Below, one piece after another: positions 51,742 through 64,000 of a stretch of 64,000 nucleotides of DNA (position 1 is the stretch's first letter; each line of letters begins with the position of its first letter). Where the stretch lies: the NCBI GenBank assembly GCA_013397695.1, contig VYZI01000238.1:1-64000 (forward strand), written 5' to 3'. Position numbers and translations under genes: made by a program. The notes below the pieces were generated by a model, which had not been told where the DNA came from, did not search any database, and saw only the letters and a program-made list of their open reading frames with translations. The stretch is from Centropus unirufus (taxonomy: Eukaryota > Chordata > Aves > Cuculiformes > Centropidae).

Positions 51742-54700
51742 GTGGGTCCGCCACGGCGAGGGAGCGATCGCGGGAGCCGGGTACCGCTGGCTGGCTCCGA
51801 GTCCCCCCCGGTGTCGGCGGGAGAGGGGCTGCTCCGTGCGGGAGTTTCTGATCCCGCCCGGAGGCTGCGCGGGTGTCGCCTGGGACCATTGAACTTGGCT
51901 GTGGTGTTCGCTTGCAAAGCGACTTGCAGTCACGGCGTTGCTGCTTTACAATGGAATTGACGTTTCGTTGTTTTTAAAAGCTTTGGGGTGGCCGCCCCCG
52001 CCGCGGCCCCGCGTGCGGGGAAAGGGGAGCGTGAAAATTCTGCACGGCTTGGTGCAGCCCCTCAGAGGCTGGGGTCGGGGCAGGGAAGAGGAGCTGCTCT
52101 TTTCCAGGAGTGCCTATTTCACACCCGCGGTCGCTGAAATTCCTGGAGGATCTGGTTGAATTGCTAAAGGGACTTGTGTGTGCTCTTAGAAATATTTTCC
52201 TCGTTGGGAAACAATTCGCAACCAAAATATAAACAGTTTTTGTACTGGAGCGGTTGTTTCTTTTCCTGACTGTTTTCTGCTCTTTTGGGGAAGTTGGTTT
52301 CTCTTCCTTGAGACGTTACTGGGTAATTTCTGTAGTTTTAACAATGTACTAATGTTTTCTGATTACAGCAGCAATCCATCAACGTGCCCTTTAAAGTTAC
52401 ATCTTAAAATTCAGATGACTGATTTGACTGAAATACTAGCGGAATTTTATCAGTGGGGACTAAATGAAATGCGATTTTTCCTTTTATAGGGGCTACTTCA
52501 TCACTTTAATGTGTTTTTTCCTAAAAATACAAAAAGGCTTAACTTGTTGGCTGAGTAAGATTGAAAAGGAGTTAGGTTTCGGCAAGTATTTGTTATTTCT
52601 AGAAGAGCATATGAAGTCTGTCGAATGTATTCAGTAATCCCCAAGGACTACAATCAGTATCGTATTCCTTAGTAATTTTTTTTAAAAAGAAAGAAATTAC
52701 ATATGCATCTTATTTTAAAATTGGAGCTGTTCTGTAGAAAGTGCAGCACTGAACCAGCTCTAATCTCCAGGGGTCCTAACAGAGAGAGGATTGCGTTTTA
52801 CATTGGATTCGCTTTCCAGTATTTGACTGGAAAACGTGGCTCTTTTCAGGACTTTGGTTTTCAGAAGGAGACTTCTGCATGTCTGAGTCAGCACAAATTT
52901 TTGTGCTCGTTTGACTTTAATGCCTTCCATGATCTCAACACAGTTTCATGCGGAGTTCCCATCAGGTCAGAGCAAACCAGGTGACGGTAACGCTGGTGGC
53001 ATCTGATGAGGAGTTTGCAACGCTTGGGGTCTGGAACACTCCCTTGAGAGGGGCTGGCCAGTTGAGGCTTTGGGAAATGGGACACCCTTTATAGGCTGCA
53101 AATCTGTTTCCTTCATACGGGGCAAGTGTGATTTCTGAAAGGTCCTGCAGGTGGTGATAGGTCTGGGGTAAGGATCCTCCACTGGTGGAAACCAATGGTG
53201 TTCGTTGGAAGTGGAAGCGCATTTGCGACGGTGATGAACAGTCTGTGCAGATTTGCTCATTAAAGGCTCACAGAGGTGGGTTAAAGTCATATTCATGTTC
53301 CCTAAATTCTCTTTATTTTCTAGCCACATAGTTGTCCAGCCTTCATTTTTGTGTCATTTCTTTCCTTCCTTATTTTTCAGTTTACAGTTTTTCCTTTCCT
53401 GTTTAGTTCTGTGAAAAACTCACACTAGCAGAGGAAAGGTCATTACCATATACAGAAACCAAGCAAGCTAAAACTGTTTTGTTTGAGTTTTATTTTATCC
53501 CAAGGGAAAGCAAACTGAGGCCAATTACTTGAATTTTAGAAGTTACAAGTTACAATAACGAGTAAACAATTTGCAGACAGAAATGTCATCTTTAAAGTGA
53601 TGGTTGCCTTGAGGTTTTTTGGAGTTCTAGTTGTCTGGTGTCATTTGGTTTCTATACAATAATGAAGAAAAATGCTAGAAAAAACAGCAGTGCTAGGAGT
53701 TTCCCGCAGGACCAGACAGATTTTTCCTCTGTCTTCAGTGGGGTTTAGCAGGTTGCCCTTCCTGGGCCACCAACAATTCACTACATGTAACACGCTGAAT
53801 TAATCATTGCTAACAGTACATAGAACTTGAACCATCCTATGACCAGGACAAGGAATGCAGCATGGGAAGAAAGAGGGTATAACAAGAAACTTTTACGTGT
53901 GAGAGTACTAAGGGCTCACTCTTAGTGGAGAACAGGAATTAACTCCTCTGTTTGCATTTCCCACTTCTAACTCCATCTGGGCAGTTGTGCACTGGAGCAG
54001 TTTGCTCCATGGCTGCGCTGAAATAAGGTTTTCTTGTTCTGCTCTAGGAACACCCACACACCAGCGTGTGCTGAAATAACTCTGCTCCTAAATGCTGCTG
54101 AGTTGGTTATTTTGGTGCTAGTCTGAATTTGTTTGTGCTGAAGTTGGTGGCAGAATTCCCCATTGTACCTCCTGGAGGCAGAAAGCAGCTCGGGTATGTT
54201 TGCCAACTTCACTGTCTCTCAGGAGAGGTGGGACGAGTCTCGGTGGTCCCCAGGGAGAGCATCCACGTGTGTGCTTGAACACATGCTGTCTTCATACCCC
54301 TGCTTGGTTTATGTTGGCTTTTCTTGCTGAGGGCTGTAGCAGTGAGCAGGCACAGGGGCTGTAGCCCCTGTTCTCACCTGGCCATGGGGTGCAGCTGCAC
54401 CCATGGACTATCTCCTACTCGCTTCAAGTTGGCGATGACCTTTCTTTCTTGTGGCCTTCAGCTGTCACACTACAGACTCACAGACACATGACCAAGGGCA
54501 GAATGTTGGTTTCACAGGAAGGTGCTAAAGTGGTGCTGAGCCCACTGGCGGGTGGAGTTAACATAGACTGCCTCAGTGGGCAAGGTGTGGGGTTTTCCTG
54601 GAGCCATCATCTCCAGCATCTCCAGGCCCTTGCGAATCTGGACTGGTGATGTGGGCAGGTGCGCTCAGCTCCCGGGCAGACCTTATGTGGTCTTAGCCTA

Positions 54701-55197
54701 GTGCTGTGAATGGTGTGGTCCATTGTGGGGCTGGCTGTACTGATGTCAACCCACAGCCATCCAGGAGATGCTGCCTGGACTCAGCATGTTTTTCATCCAT
54801 CTTCTGAGCTTATCGTCCTCTGCTCTTTCTTCTGGGGATGGCACATCCTTCGTGGTGGCTATTGCTGACTTCTGCACACTGTATGTTTTCTTCATAGAGA
54901 AGGTGGGAATAAACAGTGAGCTTCTCGGACCATTGTTTCATCTAACTCCAGTCATGGCATATCTAGACTGGCACAGTGGTAAATCTGGAGACTGATGATC
55001 CTTGTCTATATCACAGCTTTGGTCACTGCTGTTCTTAGGGGAAATGCACTGATTTTAGCAACAGTGGTGGAGCTGGGGTTGGCGATCCTAGTACAGATGT
55101 GGAATAGAGAGAGGGGAGAACGTCTGAAGGAGGCAGAGGGCGGTGAGTGACAGGATGTAAGGCCTCATCTGCTCATCTCTGTCTGTGGTTTCTGCAG

Positions 55198-55252
55198 ACT
55201 GCAATGAAAAGTTCTGTGGGATCACCCCAATAGTAGGTCTTTTCGGAAAACC
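55198..55252 (+). other. Candidate 55-nt exon within intron 1 of the CHST13-like gene
   Basis: The interval is preceded by a pyrimidine-leaning acceptor ending TTTCTGCAG and followed by a consensus-like donor GTGAGT. Read in the phase left by exon 1 it is open throughout and encodes about 18 residues beginning DCNEKFCG and ending LFGKP, leaving two bases. It does not resemble the known exon 2 of CHST11 or CHST13, which contains SPLQ. It could be an alternative or lineage-specific exon, or simply chance splice signals in about 12 kb of intron. Confidence 0.2.
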
Positions 55253-58200
55253 GTGAGTAGGCAAATTGTACTGACATCCACAGAGCTGGGAGTTTTCAGT
55301 CTGCTAGTGAGGGGCCAGTGGGATGTGTGCACAATTTTACAGTCTCTTAAGCACTTAATGAGCCTTTCTTCTTTCCCTGTAAAACATATTTCCTAATGAG
55401 AGGCAAGTGGGTACTATACAAAGCATTTTACATAACCTTCCTGCTCCCAAGGCATCCATCTCTGAACATGTTTTTTTGAGAAAAAGTCCCCTTGCAGTCC
55501 AGGAGACAATCCCAGAAGTGTCTGGAGGAAGAGGCACCTTTGGGAGCCTGAGGCAAGGAGGGAGAGTGAGGTCATTGAGTCTGATCCCAACAGACCCTTG
55601 CGCAAGAGCCAAGCTATTCTGTTCTTGCCCCATTTATTCTTGCCCCATATTCTTCCTGTACTGAATCCAGTGGCTTGTGTGTGCTGGAGGGGACAAAGGC
55701 AGACCTTGCACAGACACAGCCAGTGGGGCAGGGAATGCTCCACTTCCTGTTGTTTCTAGTTTGTTCCAGCACTGAATCACCTTCTCCAATAAGAAAGCAG
55801 AAAAAATCCTCAATCTCAAAATGCTGCTTTATTTCTGCTCTGGTTTTGTCTGACTGCAGCATCCAGCTGTTGTTCCTTAACACCTTTTTAGCAGCGCTTA
55901 ATGCTGGCTTTTCCGCTCCCCTTGTTCTCACACAACCTGCTACAGTGCAAGGTGTTGGACTTCCACAGGGCTTTGCAGGGTAGGCGTACTTAGCTTTTGA
56001 TCTGACTCTCTTACAATAAGAGATACCAAAATGAGGATCTTGGTAGCACCAAGGTTGTGTTACTGGTCCAGAAAGGTTTGTGAGCAGGGAAGCAGCAAGA
56101 TCCGTCTCTCCATCCTTACCTTCTCCTACATCAATCCCTTGGATCTCCTCTGGGCACTGATAGAGCAATGCCTCTTCCAGCTACTCCTGGGGTACAGGTA
56201 CCACTTCACCAGCCTGAGAGAGGAAGATTGCGGCGTTACAGGAGGTTGGGCAGCAATGCCAGAAGCTACACCAGCACATGCAGCACATATCACAGGCTGG
56301 AAATGGTGCCTCATCATTTTGTTGTGATTGGAAGTCCTCTGATATGCCAAGGTGGATATGGAAGACATGTATTGCTGCCACTCTCTGCCAATTTTGGGAT
56401 AATTTCTGTTGCCCAGCCCAACGTCTCTTAGCACCAGCAGGTCCTGGAGAAACTTCAGTTTTCAGGCAACCTGAAGTTGATCAACTTCTGGTCATTGCGA
56501 ATCTGGCCTTTCAAGTTGTCCGAGCAGTGCATCCGAAGTCTGTGGTCTTTCTAGTGAGCTCTCAGCCAACTCTGTGCTTGTGCCTAAAGATTTGTCCCCT
56601 CAGGGCAGGACAAGTTATTATAGAGATTATACAGTGATAGAAATTTTAGAGTTTTAAATTATTTGACTGAGGTCCCAAAGAACCATGTTCTCTCAACCTA
56701 CAAATACATCTAGACCTTGCCTGAATAGAAATAGTTACACACTTAAATATCAGCAGACCCTTATAAACCAGAGATTTTTTTTCAGAACAGGAAACAGCCT
56801 ATTTGACACCTCAGTTCCTCCCCACTGTTTAAGGTATTTTCAGGCTGAAATTCAAGGCACTAATTTGCGACGTGAGCGTGTTTTGGTCAGAATAGGCTTT
56901 CTGTGACTGGGTCATGTTTGCAGCTGGCTGACACATGTCCCCAGTCTTCCAGATAAGGAGGGCTACACTGCCTTTGCCCTGGATTACGCTGTGAGCACAG
57001 GAAAGGATGTGAAACCTAAGACACCCTCTGAGATGCTGTTAGGTTTTCTGTTTTGTTTTGTTTGTCTTTGTCATGGGGCAGTTTTGTCTGGCTCTCATTC
57101 CCGGTCTCAGCAATGTGAAGCCCAGGAGGTAACTGCTGCCCTTCAAGGATCCAGGGCACAAATGAAGTACTCAAAGTACAGTGACATTTGTCAGCAGAGG
57201 TGTGGGGCAACTTGGCCTGGAAAGCCTTAAATCTGCCACGTTTGAAGATGTGAAATGGTGTAGCCATGGCCGGTCATGGTTCTTTCTACCATGGTCCAGT
57301 GCTGAGTGCCGGGCAGTAATGAAGTCCATCTGCTCCCAAGGGCCAGGCTTTTCATGAGGAATGCTTTCTCTAGTGCTTCTTGGCTTTTTACAGTTTCCTG
57401 AGAATCTCTGATATGTGCAGGAGGCTTGGAAGGGGAAAGGAGAGAGCTTAGCATGCCAGGAGTTAACTCTGTGCCTGCAGGAGAGATTTGCATCTGGGTG
57501 ACTCTTCCTGGTGGATCCAGTCTTCATTGGCCCCACATCCCTCTGGCATCCCAACTCAGCTGTTTCTCACTGGCAGCACATCACACCTGTGCCTTCTGCT
57601 TTGTCTCCACTTCCCAAACCTCGACACTCCAATTTATCCTGCAAAAAGAACTCCACGGGAATGTGTTCTGGGCATAGTAGGACCTTTGGCTGCGTTGGTG
57701 CAGGAAGGGCTTTCTGGTGACCATCAGTATAGTGTGAGGCTTGAGACAAACATTTACATGGTGGCCAGGGCACTCCTGGGGGTGGTGGGGTTTTTATACC
57801 ATGCTGGATTTTGGTTTTGGCCCTTGCTTCCCACCAGCATCTGAATGGAGAGCATGACAAAGCCTCCACCTTAATCCCAATGCAAACACAGCTGTCTTTC
57901 CCAGGACTCACTGTCAGAAGCCAAGAAACTACAAAGGCATTAGGTGCTTAACTCCCATTACTCCCCCTGGAGCTCAGTACCCAAAGAACAGCTTAACTCC
58001 CCAAATACCTCTGTGAGGCCAGGGGGGAGACTTCATGTTGAGGCTTTGAGGCACAGCTGGGGAAATGGGCAAAACTTCCCTTGGTAAAAGGCAGCGAAAG
58101 ACTGCAGTGAGAGGGAGGGATCATCTCGACCAGTAGTTCCAGTGCTCTGGATGGCCTGGGGTGAACATTGCAATGCTTAGGTCCTGCCATTACTGCAGGG

Positions 58201-59425
58201 CTTGCACTGATGCTGAGAACAGAGACAAATGAAACTAGCATAAGGGCTGGGTGTATTTTTTTTCCCCCACAGTGAAATCATCTGTGAGTGGAGGGAAGGC
58301 CTGTTGTCAGTGGAGAGTTAAACCCTGTATTCCCACGCTCTGCTGTCCAGTTCAGACCAGTCTGCTCTCTCCCATACCTGTACCTGCATGTGTGGAGCTT
58401 GCACGGCTGTAAACCAGGACACCTTGTCTCTGTCTCCTGTCTTATTCTGCAGCTTTGGGACAGGCCTAAATTCAACTACAAGCCCTCTGTGATGTCTTCT
58501 CTATTTTACATGGATCTTTTGATTTTCCCCTTCTTCAAACCCAACTGCTTCCTTGGCAGGAAAACCCTTCCAGCAAGGTTGGATGGTGGGATGTATTGCT
58601 AAACACACCCTACGCATGCTGCTGTTCCATGCAGATGCCACCCTTTGCTGATGCTCATCTCCATCCAGGCGCTGGGATCCTTGCTTCGTTGCTCATTCTC
58701 AAGGTTTCTGCTGACTAGAACATCTCCTGGGCAGCTTGGAGTCCCTCTCTATTTCCCAGTTGCCTGTGGCTTCCACTGGAAAACTAAGACCAGTCTAAGT
58801 CGAAGCCCTACATGGGCAAAGATGGGAGGGAGGAGTTGTTCCATATCCCCAGGAGCTTCATGGCTACTGCTCAGGTAAACTCTTTCTGCTTATCCTTCAC
58901 AGATCACCCAGGATAGGAGGTAGCACCAAGATGAATGGTTTGATTTTGTTTCTCTTATAGTTTTAACGAGCTGGAGAGCAAAGCCAATGCTTTGTTTATT
59001 GTGTTGGAAGGAGAGTGTGGTGCTCTGAGGGAGCACGTGGCGTGCATGAGAACAGGGAAAGGAAGGGGAGCCAAAGGACGCAGTGTGAGAAGTGGCTTTA
59101 TGTGACTTGGGTCCTGTGCAGAAGTGATGCCCAGGATTCCCCAGTGCTAACTGCATTGCAAGCCTCGTCCTGTCAGCAGATGCAGTGTGCTGGCAGGTCA
59201 GAAAACTGGGGCTGCAGGGACACCAGTCAGGCACTGGGAAGTCTACAGACTTTGCAGGAGATGGCACAGTTGGTTTCAGCAGTCACCTGTGGCTGTTTCC
59301 CTCCCCGTGGAGCCATGCCAGCCAAGGAGACTTTTTAGCCTGATAAAACTGGAGCAGCTAATATCCTTGACTGTGACCCCACAGTTTAACAGCCCCCAAA
59401 TTTCTGTTACCCTCTTGCTGTCCTG

Positions 59426-59451
59426 AATGTGACAGAGTAATGTGACAGAGT
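59426..59451. repeat. 13-bp perfect tandem duplication
   Basis: AATGTGACAGAGT is present twice head to tail without mismatch inside the intron of the CHST13-like gene. Confidence 0.9.
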
Positions 59452-62400
59452 ACCGTATTGCCCTGAAGTGCACTTTCAAGGGAAGTTGTTAAACCTACAG
59501 TCTGAGCCCTGCAGACAGGACAGTGATTGCAAAAGCAAACACAGCACACTGCCCAATGCGCGCACGCTCCCCTGCAGCAGGCAAATATATCTCAGTGTCA
59601 GCCCCAGGCAGCACTGTTACTCGCCCTGGGCAGCTGCCCAAAAAAATAGCCTTTGGATATGAAAAGTTTGTGAACGACTGTGCAGGAGCACTGTGTTGCA
59701 TCCAGACGCCAGCCATGCCATCAGAGACCTGTCTTGAAACTGGTGCCGACCTGCTGAGCCACCCAGCCTAGCAGAACCTGTGGATGTGGGCACATCTTTA
59801 TGCTGACTCACTGATGGACAGGTTAGTGTGAGGGAAACTGAGCTCTTCTCCAGCATTCCTTTTGAATGCTTTTGAGCAGGTCTTGTCTTTATTAGGCCCT
59901 TTGCAGCAGCCCTTACCAGGATAGCTGGAGTAGATATGCTTTCTGGAGATCCCTGCCTTGTAACCCTTTCTAGCTCCCACCTTTTGTAGGCAAAGATCTG
60001 CAGAGGCCTGAATTCTGTTTCTGTGTATATCTTCTTCCTTGCCCTGAAGAAATAATTCAAAATCTATTCAACTTGTGCAAACTTGTGTGACAACTGGGCA
60101 GGTTTAGTTTTAGGGCGTGGAGGTGACCAGCCTTCATACAGCCAGTGGAATATTCCAGGAGCCTGGCAGAGGAAAAAGCTGGCTGGCCTGGCTGTTCCTG
60201 TTTTCCCCAAAGTACCCCATAACTCTTAATATTTGGAGGAGCTTTGATTAGATAAAGCAGATGTAAATTTATGGGGAGGCAGGCTGATGGGAATTTGGCT
60301 AGGAAGAGCTGCGAGTTGGTCTTACCTGGGAGAAGAAAAATAATTTTCACCCTGCTGCTAAGTACTGCAGCAGCTCTGTCACTCTTGGATTCAGCAGCTT
60401 CATCTGCAGCCAAGGTGGCTCATCATCATCTACCCAGGCAGGTGGCCGCCTAGCCCACATCCTTCGACAGCTCTAGGTTGAGATGAAAATCACTGTTTGG
60501 TATTAAAAATGGTTGAGGACCTGGTTTTGAGGGTGTGAGTGCATGTGGATTCAGTGTCTGTCTACTTTTGCTGTCCCAATTGCAGACACCACCCCATGAA
60601 GTTTCTGGTCCTTCCTTGCACTGCAGCGAGAACTTCCTGCACCTTCTGCTGGGCTCTCCGAACACCAGCCTTTCCTTCAAGCCCTGCTTGCATCCCTATC
60701 TGTTAGCATGTTCTGCTTTCCCTCCACCTTATCAGTGATCTTCCCTGATGCATTAGGACAAGCATTCACTGTACCCAGTGGTTTCCAGCCTGATTGCCTT
60801 CGTCAAAGCCTTGTGTTGGTGTGTCACGCTGTAAAGCTATTTCCACAGCTGGGAGATGCTGTAAACCACACTGTCCTGGATCTGAGTCAGGTGCCATGCT
60901 CGGATGAGTCCGTTACGTGGCCGTGTAAACAGACAATGGCTGAGCACGGGTGCTGAGACCTCCTCTCCTGAAGAAACATCCAATGCTGGTGAGACCCAGC
61001 TTTTTCATAAGGGGACTTAATTTTCATAGACTCTCCCAGAGCATTATCCAGCTGGACTTGAAGCTCCTTTCCACTCAGAAAGTCTCTTCTGGGGGTATCG
61101 CTGTCTCTGCAAAGGCTTAAGTGGCACATCAGCAAGCTCCTGGTCTTGACAGGTGCTGGCAGCGTTACCCATAGAACATGTGCATGGAGGAGATGCCTTG
61201 GTGTACATTTTGACCTGCACAGCAGTGCACAGGGCATGTCATGCCCATGGGTACCTTCCCATCCCATGTCACCTCTGTGGTATAGGGAGATGCTGAGTCC
61301 TGGTTTGTCACAATAGCACTCACAGCTTATTCTTTGTGAACACCTCTTGATTATAGCCCTCCATCTCCTGACTGCTCTCCCAACCCTTCCAGAAAGGGAG
61401 CAGTGACAACGGGTTTGAGCCATCCCTTGGAAACGCTGCTCTCCGTGTGGATCTGCAACTTCACCGCTAATGTGAAACCTGATCTAAGCTTGCTCTCTGC
61501 CCTGAGGTTGCTTCACTTCTCTGCCTGTGAATTACTGACCTTGCAGAAGACAAATAGTGTTGACACGAGGTTCAAAGGTGATATTTGTTTGGAGCTGCTG
61601 GGTGTTCGTGTCTCTGGGACCAATTCTCCTGTTCCACAGGGCTTCCTTCAAGGCACAGACTTGGGAAATTAGCATAAACTAATTAGAGGTCAGAAAACCT
61701 TCAGCAATTTTCTATCCCCATTCTTACTGTAATGTCCTGCAAGCACATGGCTATGGGGAGTGTCTCTGCATGGTCATGTTTCTCCATGGCATGGGAAGGC
61801 AACGAGTTCAGCCCTGCACACATCTGCAAGGCCAGGCTGTTCCTTTTGGCAAGAGTGCAGGGACTGAATATTCACAGCTGGGTTTTTTCCAAGTTTACTC
61901 CTAGCAGTATTAGAGAGATTAATTTCCCCATAGCAGTCACACACACAGACACAGTGAGACTGAAATGATACTGGTGATGCTGGTGGACTTCTTCAGTTGC
62001 CCATGAACAGCTGCTGCTGGATGGGTGTAGATTAGACCATTAGACCTTGTTCATGTGCTGTTTAAAGGAAAGATAAGTCTTCAGGACATGTGCTGACAGC
62101 CATTCTTGAGGCTTAACCAGCAACAGGGAGATAAATGCAACAACTGTTAGGACAAGTTGCTACCAGTGATGCTGGATCTGTTGCATCTCTGTGCTACACG
62201 GAGACTGGAAATGTTTGTATCCTCTTAAACGTGCTGGCTGGGGAGACAGGACTCTTTGGTCTCAGTCTGCCCACTACTAAAAGCAGCAGCTGTAGTCACA
62301 AGGAGCGATGCAATGAGAAGTTATGTGCTGGGCTGGTACCAGGTGCACTGTGAAGCCTCTTGCTCTGTGTCTTGTGGCAGTGAGTTTCACAGGTTAATGA

Positions 62401-64000
62401 CCTGCTGTCATGTAAACAGTTAGGGGACACCCTCAGCTGCCTCCACCTGACAGCAGAGGGGTGGGAGCTGTGAAACAAAGTTGGGGAAGTAGTGGCTGTG
62501 TGTGAGGTGGTGCGCGGGGAAGGGTTTGCTGAGTGTGGACTTTTTCCGAGATCTGCTTCTTGAAGCTTTCATCAATTCCAGATGCCTGAAGCTGACAGGA
62601 TGACTTGAAACATATTCAGCAGGCGAGTCTTGAACCATACAACATTAGAATGACTTACTTTTTCTCTTATATGTGTGTAGGTAGCCTGTGTGCAGAGGGC
62701 ACAAACAATATCTGCCTGAACCAGATTTGACTGTAGGCAGGTTTTGAGCAAGTCCAGCCTGGTCCCCTGGCATCCTGGCCTGCTGTGGCCTCAGCAGCTG
62801 AGCAGAAGGTAGCAGGCTGGTGCAGATGGGCTCTTGGCTTGGTAGATCCATACACCTCTCTGCGTCCAAGAGCTTTCTGTGGCTGTGGCTTGCCTGAGCC
62901 TGCCCCAGAGATGGGAGCCTGCGGGGACACAGACACCACTACCGTGTGCAGGAGAGAGGTGGGTCTCTGGTGCAGCCTTGATAGTGGAAAATCAGCCCTT
63001 GTGCTTCCCAGCAGGGATCTCTGCCTTGGCACTGCCAGCACAAGCCCTTCTGCTGCAATTCCTGTCGATCACCAGACTGGAAAGGAGGGGTTTATTGACA
63101 GGGAATGGAAATGCTGGCAGTTCAGGCTTGCATTATATATGCAGGCAGCCAGCCGGGACCAGGAGAGCAACAGACGTAATGGGGAAGAGAAATTACTCTC
63201 GGAAAGCTTCTAGCTTAGCTTGTAGGAGGAATTAACCATTTAAAAGCAGAAGGTTGTGTGGTAGTTATGCACAGGTATTTTATTTGCTTACGCAGGCCAT
63301 ATTCCTGCTCGGTATTGATAATTTTCTGTTCCCTATAAAGATCTTAATTGCAATCCTTGTAACAGCAGACAGCTAGATGTGTTGCCCCAGTGAAATACAT
63401 CCCTCAAATGCTTGTGATCCTCCTGCTAAACCATCCTGACATCTTCCTCGGGCTGATACCAGGTCACCAGGGCTTCCTGCTACCAAGGAAATGTGGATTT
63501 AGGTGGAACCACTGAAAGGGATAGAGTATCCAGATCAGCTGCTGTTGGCTCTAGTCCTGCTCTGATTCCCAGAGATGATGCTGTGGCATTTGGCTGGTTG
63601 CTTGAAACAGCTGGATTCTTTCTTTACCTCTCTGTATGATATATTGTGAACTAATCCTATAGCTGTCACCCTTTTCCATCACTTGGTTAGTTTCTCTGGC
63701 TGATCCTTGACTCAAGTTTACGAAACTAGAATAAGAAAGCTTCACTGGAAAACAGACCGGCAGCCATCCTCATCTTTGGGGAGGAGGGAGCCACACGGCC
63801 AAGGGCCAGCTGTGCCCACCCCTGTCCCTAAGTATGGTTAGTGGCACTGTGATGGTCTAAGAGGTGCCATCAGTTAGAAATGAAGAAAAATTATGTTCAG
63901 AAACATAAAGGCAAAGTAGGCTGTCTGAGAAAGCAGGAGTCAAGAGAGGAAAAAGCTTTCATGAGACTTTATAGAAAACTAAGGGCTTCCATATGTAATT

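Larger units (their letters stand above)
51484..52133 (+). promoter_or_regulatory. CpG-island promoter and 5'UTR of the CHST13-like gene
   Basis: CpG density rises abruptly here: most 60-base lines carry 5-9 CpGs, against 0-2 in the surrounding DNA, and GC content is well above the flanks. The island covers the likely transcription start region, all of coding exon 1 and the first about 400 bases of intron 1. No TATA box is visible, as usual for CpG-island promoters. Two ETS-type cores occur upstream of the start codon, GGAAGTG at 51492-51498 and its inverted form CACTTCCTG at 51604-51612. GC boxes lie around 51550-51575. The exact transcription start cannot be read from sequence. Confidence 0.75.
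51742..64000 (+). other. Intron 1 (possibly more) of the CHST13-like gene, 3' end not in window
   Basis: The interval starts at the exon 1 donor and runs off the window. The family's last coding exon encodes most of the sulfotransferase domain and would appear as a single open frame of roughly 280 codons with YCYVPKVACTNWKR-like residues. No such frame exists here on either strand, so that exon lies beyond 64,000. Exon 2 in this family is short and encodes a segment containing SPLQ and LY; I could not find it by eye and it may also lie outside. The first about 390 bases belong to the CpG island, 52.2-54 kb is AT-leaning, and 54-64 kb is more GC-rich (near 50%). Apart from a candidate cassette exon and a 13-bp tandem repeat nothing distinct is visible. 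Confidence 0.55.

Noticed and set aside
51361..51933. 190-codon minus-strand frame through the CpG island
   Set aside because: It lies antisense to the recognised exon, and its openness is explained by extreme GC and few stop triplets. No family motif is seen.
55484..55560. SPL-containing frame as possible CHST exon 2
   Set aside because: The frame reads SPLAV rather than SPLQ-x-LY and no suitable acceptor or phase supports it.
55614..56168. 184-codon minus-strand frame
   Set aside because: It begins with a non-ATG codon and the first internal Met is far downstream; no family resemblance.
60586..60640. Acceptor-like TGTCCCAATTGCAG as possible CHST exon 2
   Set aside because: In the phase set by exon 1 it meets TGA after about four codons, and it lacks the SPLQ and LY residues expected of exon 2.
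60887..61423. 178-codon minus-strand ATG frame
   Set aside because: No recognisable domain, antisense within an intron in a GC-richer region, and no convincing splice boundaries.
1..64000. Prokaryotic features such as operons, CRISPR arrays or phage
   Set aside because: Frame lengths, the CpG island, splice signals and long non-coding tracts are those of a vertebrate nuclear genome. No array of regular repeats is present.

Overview
The window looks like nuclear DNA from a vertebrate, most likely a bird. It is about 40-45% GC by eye and CpG-poor except for one sharp CpG island. It has no bacterial-style gene packing, its introns and intergenic stretches are long, and interspersed repeats are sparse. 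A short stretch near 21.8 kb resembles the 3' tail of a CR1 LINE, the dominant retroposon of birds and other sauropsids. The species cannot be read from the sequence.

Only one gene can be supported. At 51,648-51,741 (+) a CpG island contains the first coding exon of a Golgi type II membrane protein. It has a short basic cytoplasmic tail, a hydrophobic signal-anchor, and an FYFQS motif followed by a proline at a phase-1 splice donor. These match the start of the chondroitin 4-O-sulfotransferase CHST11/CHST13 family. CHST11 is almost invariant in its first exon among vertebrates and this exon is diverged, so CHST13 is preferred by elimination. The sulfotransferase-domain exon is not in the window, so the gene continues beyond 64,000.

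Layout: 1-51,480 is about 51 kb with no recognisable protein-coding gene, tRNA, rRNA or large mobile element. It holds homopolymer and simple-sequence tracts, a probable CR1 remnant, several palindromic or regulatory-looking motifs (AP-1, GATA, CTCF-like), and a few splice-site-bounded open intervals that could be unannotated or lncRNA exons. 51,484-52,133 is the CpG-island promoter, 5'UTR and exon 1. 51,742-64,000 is intron 1, possibly with later introns, including one 55-nt candidate exon that stays open in the CHST reading phase.

I found no operon, CRISPR array, integrated virus or other multi-gene system. The most useful follow-ups are the paralog identity and start architecture of the CHST gene, and RNA evidence for the candidate exons near 17.9-19.2, 35.9 and 46.4-46.8 kb. 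All exon and motif calls were made by eye without alignment or RNA data.
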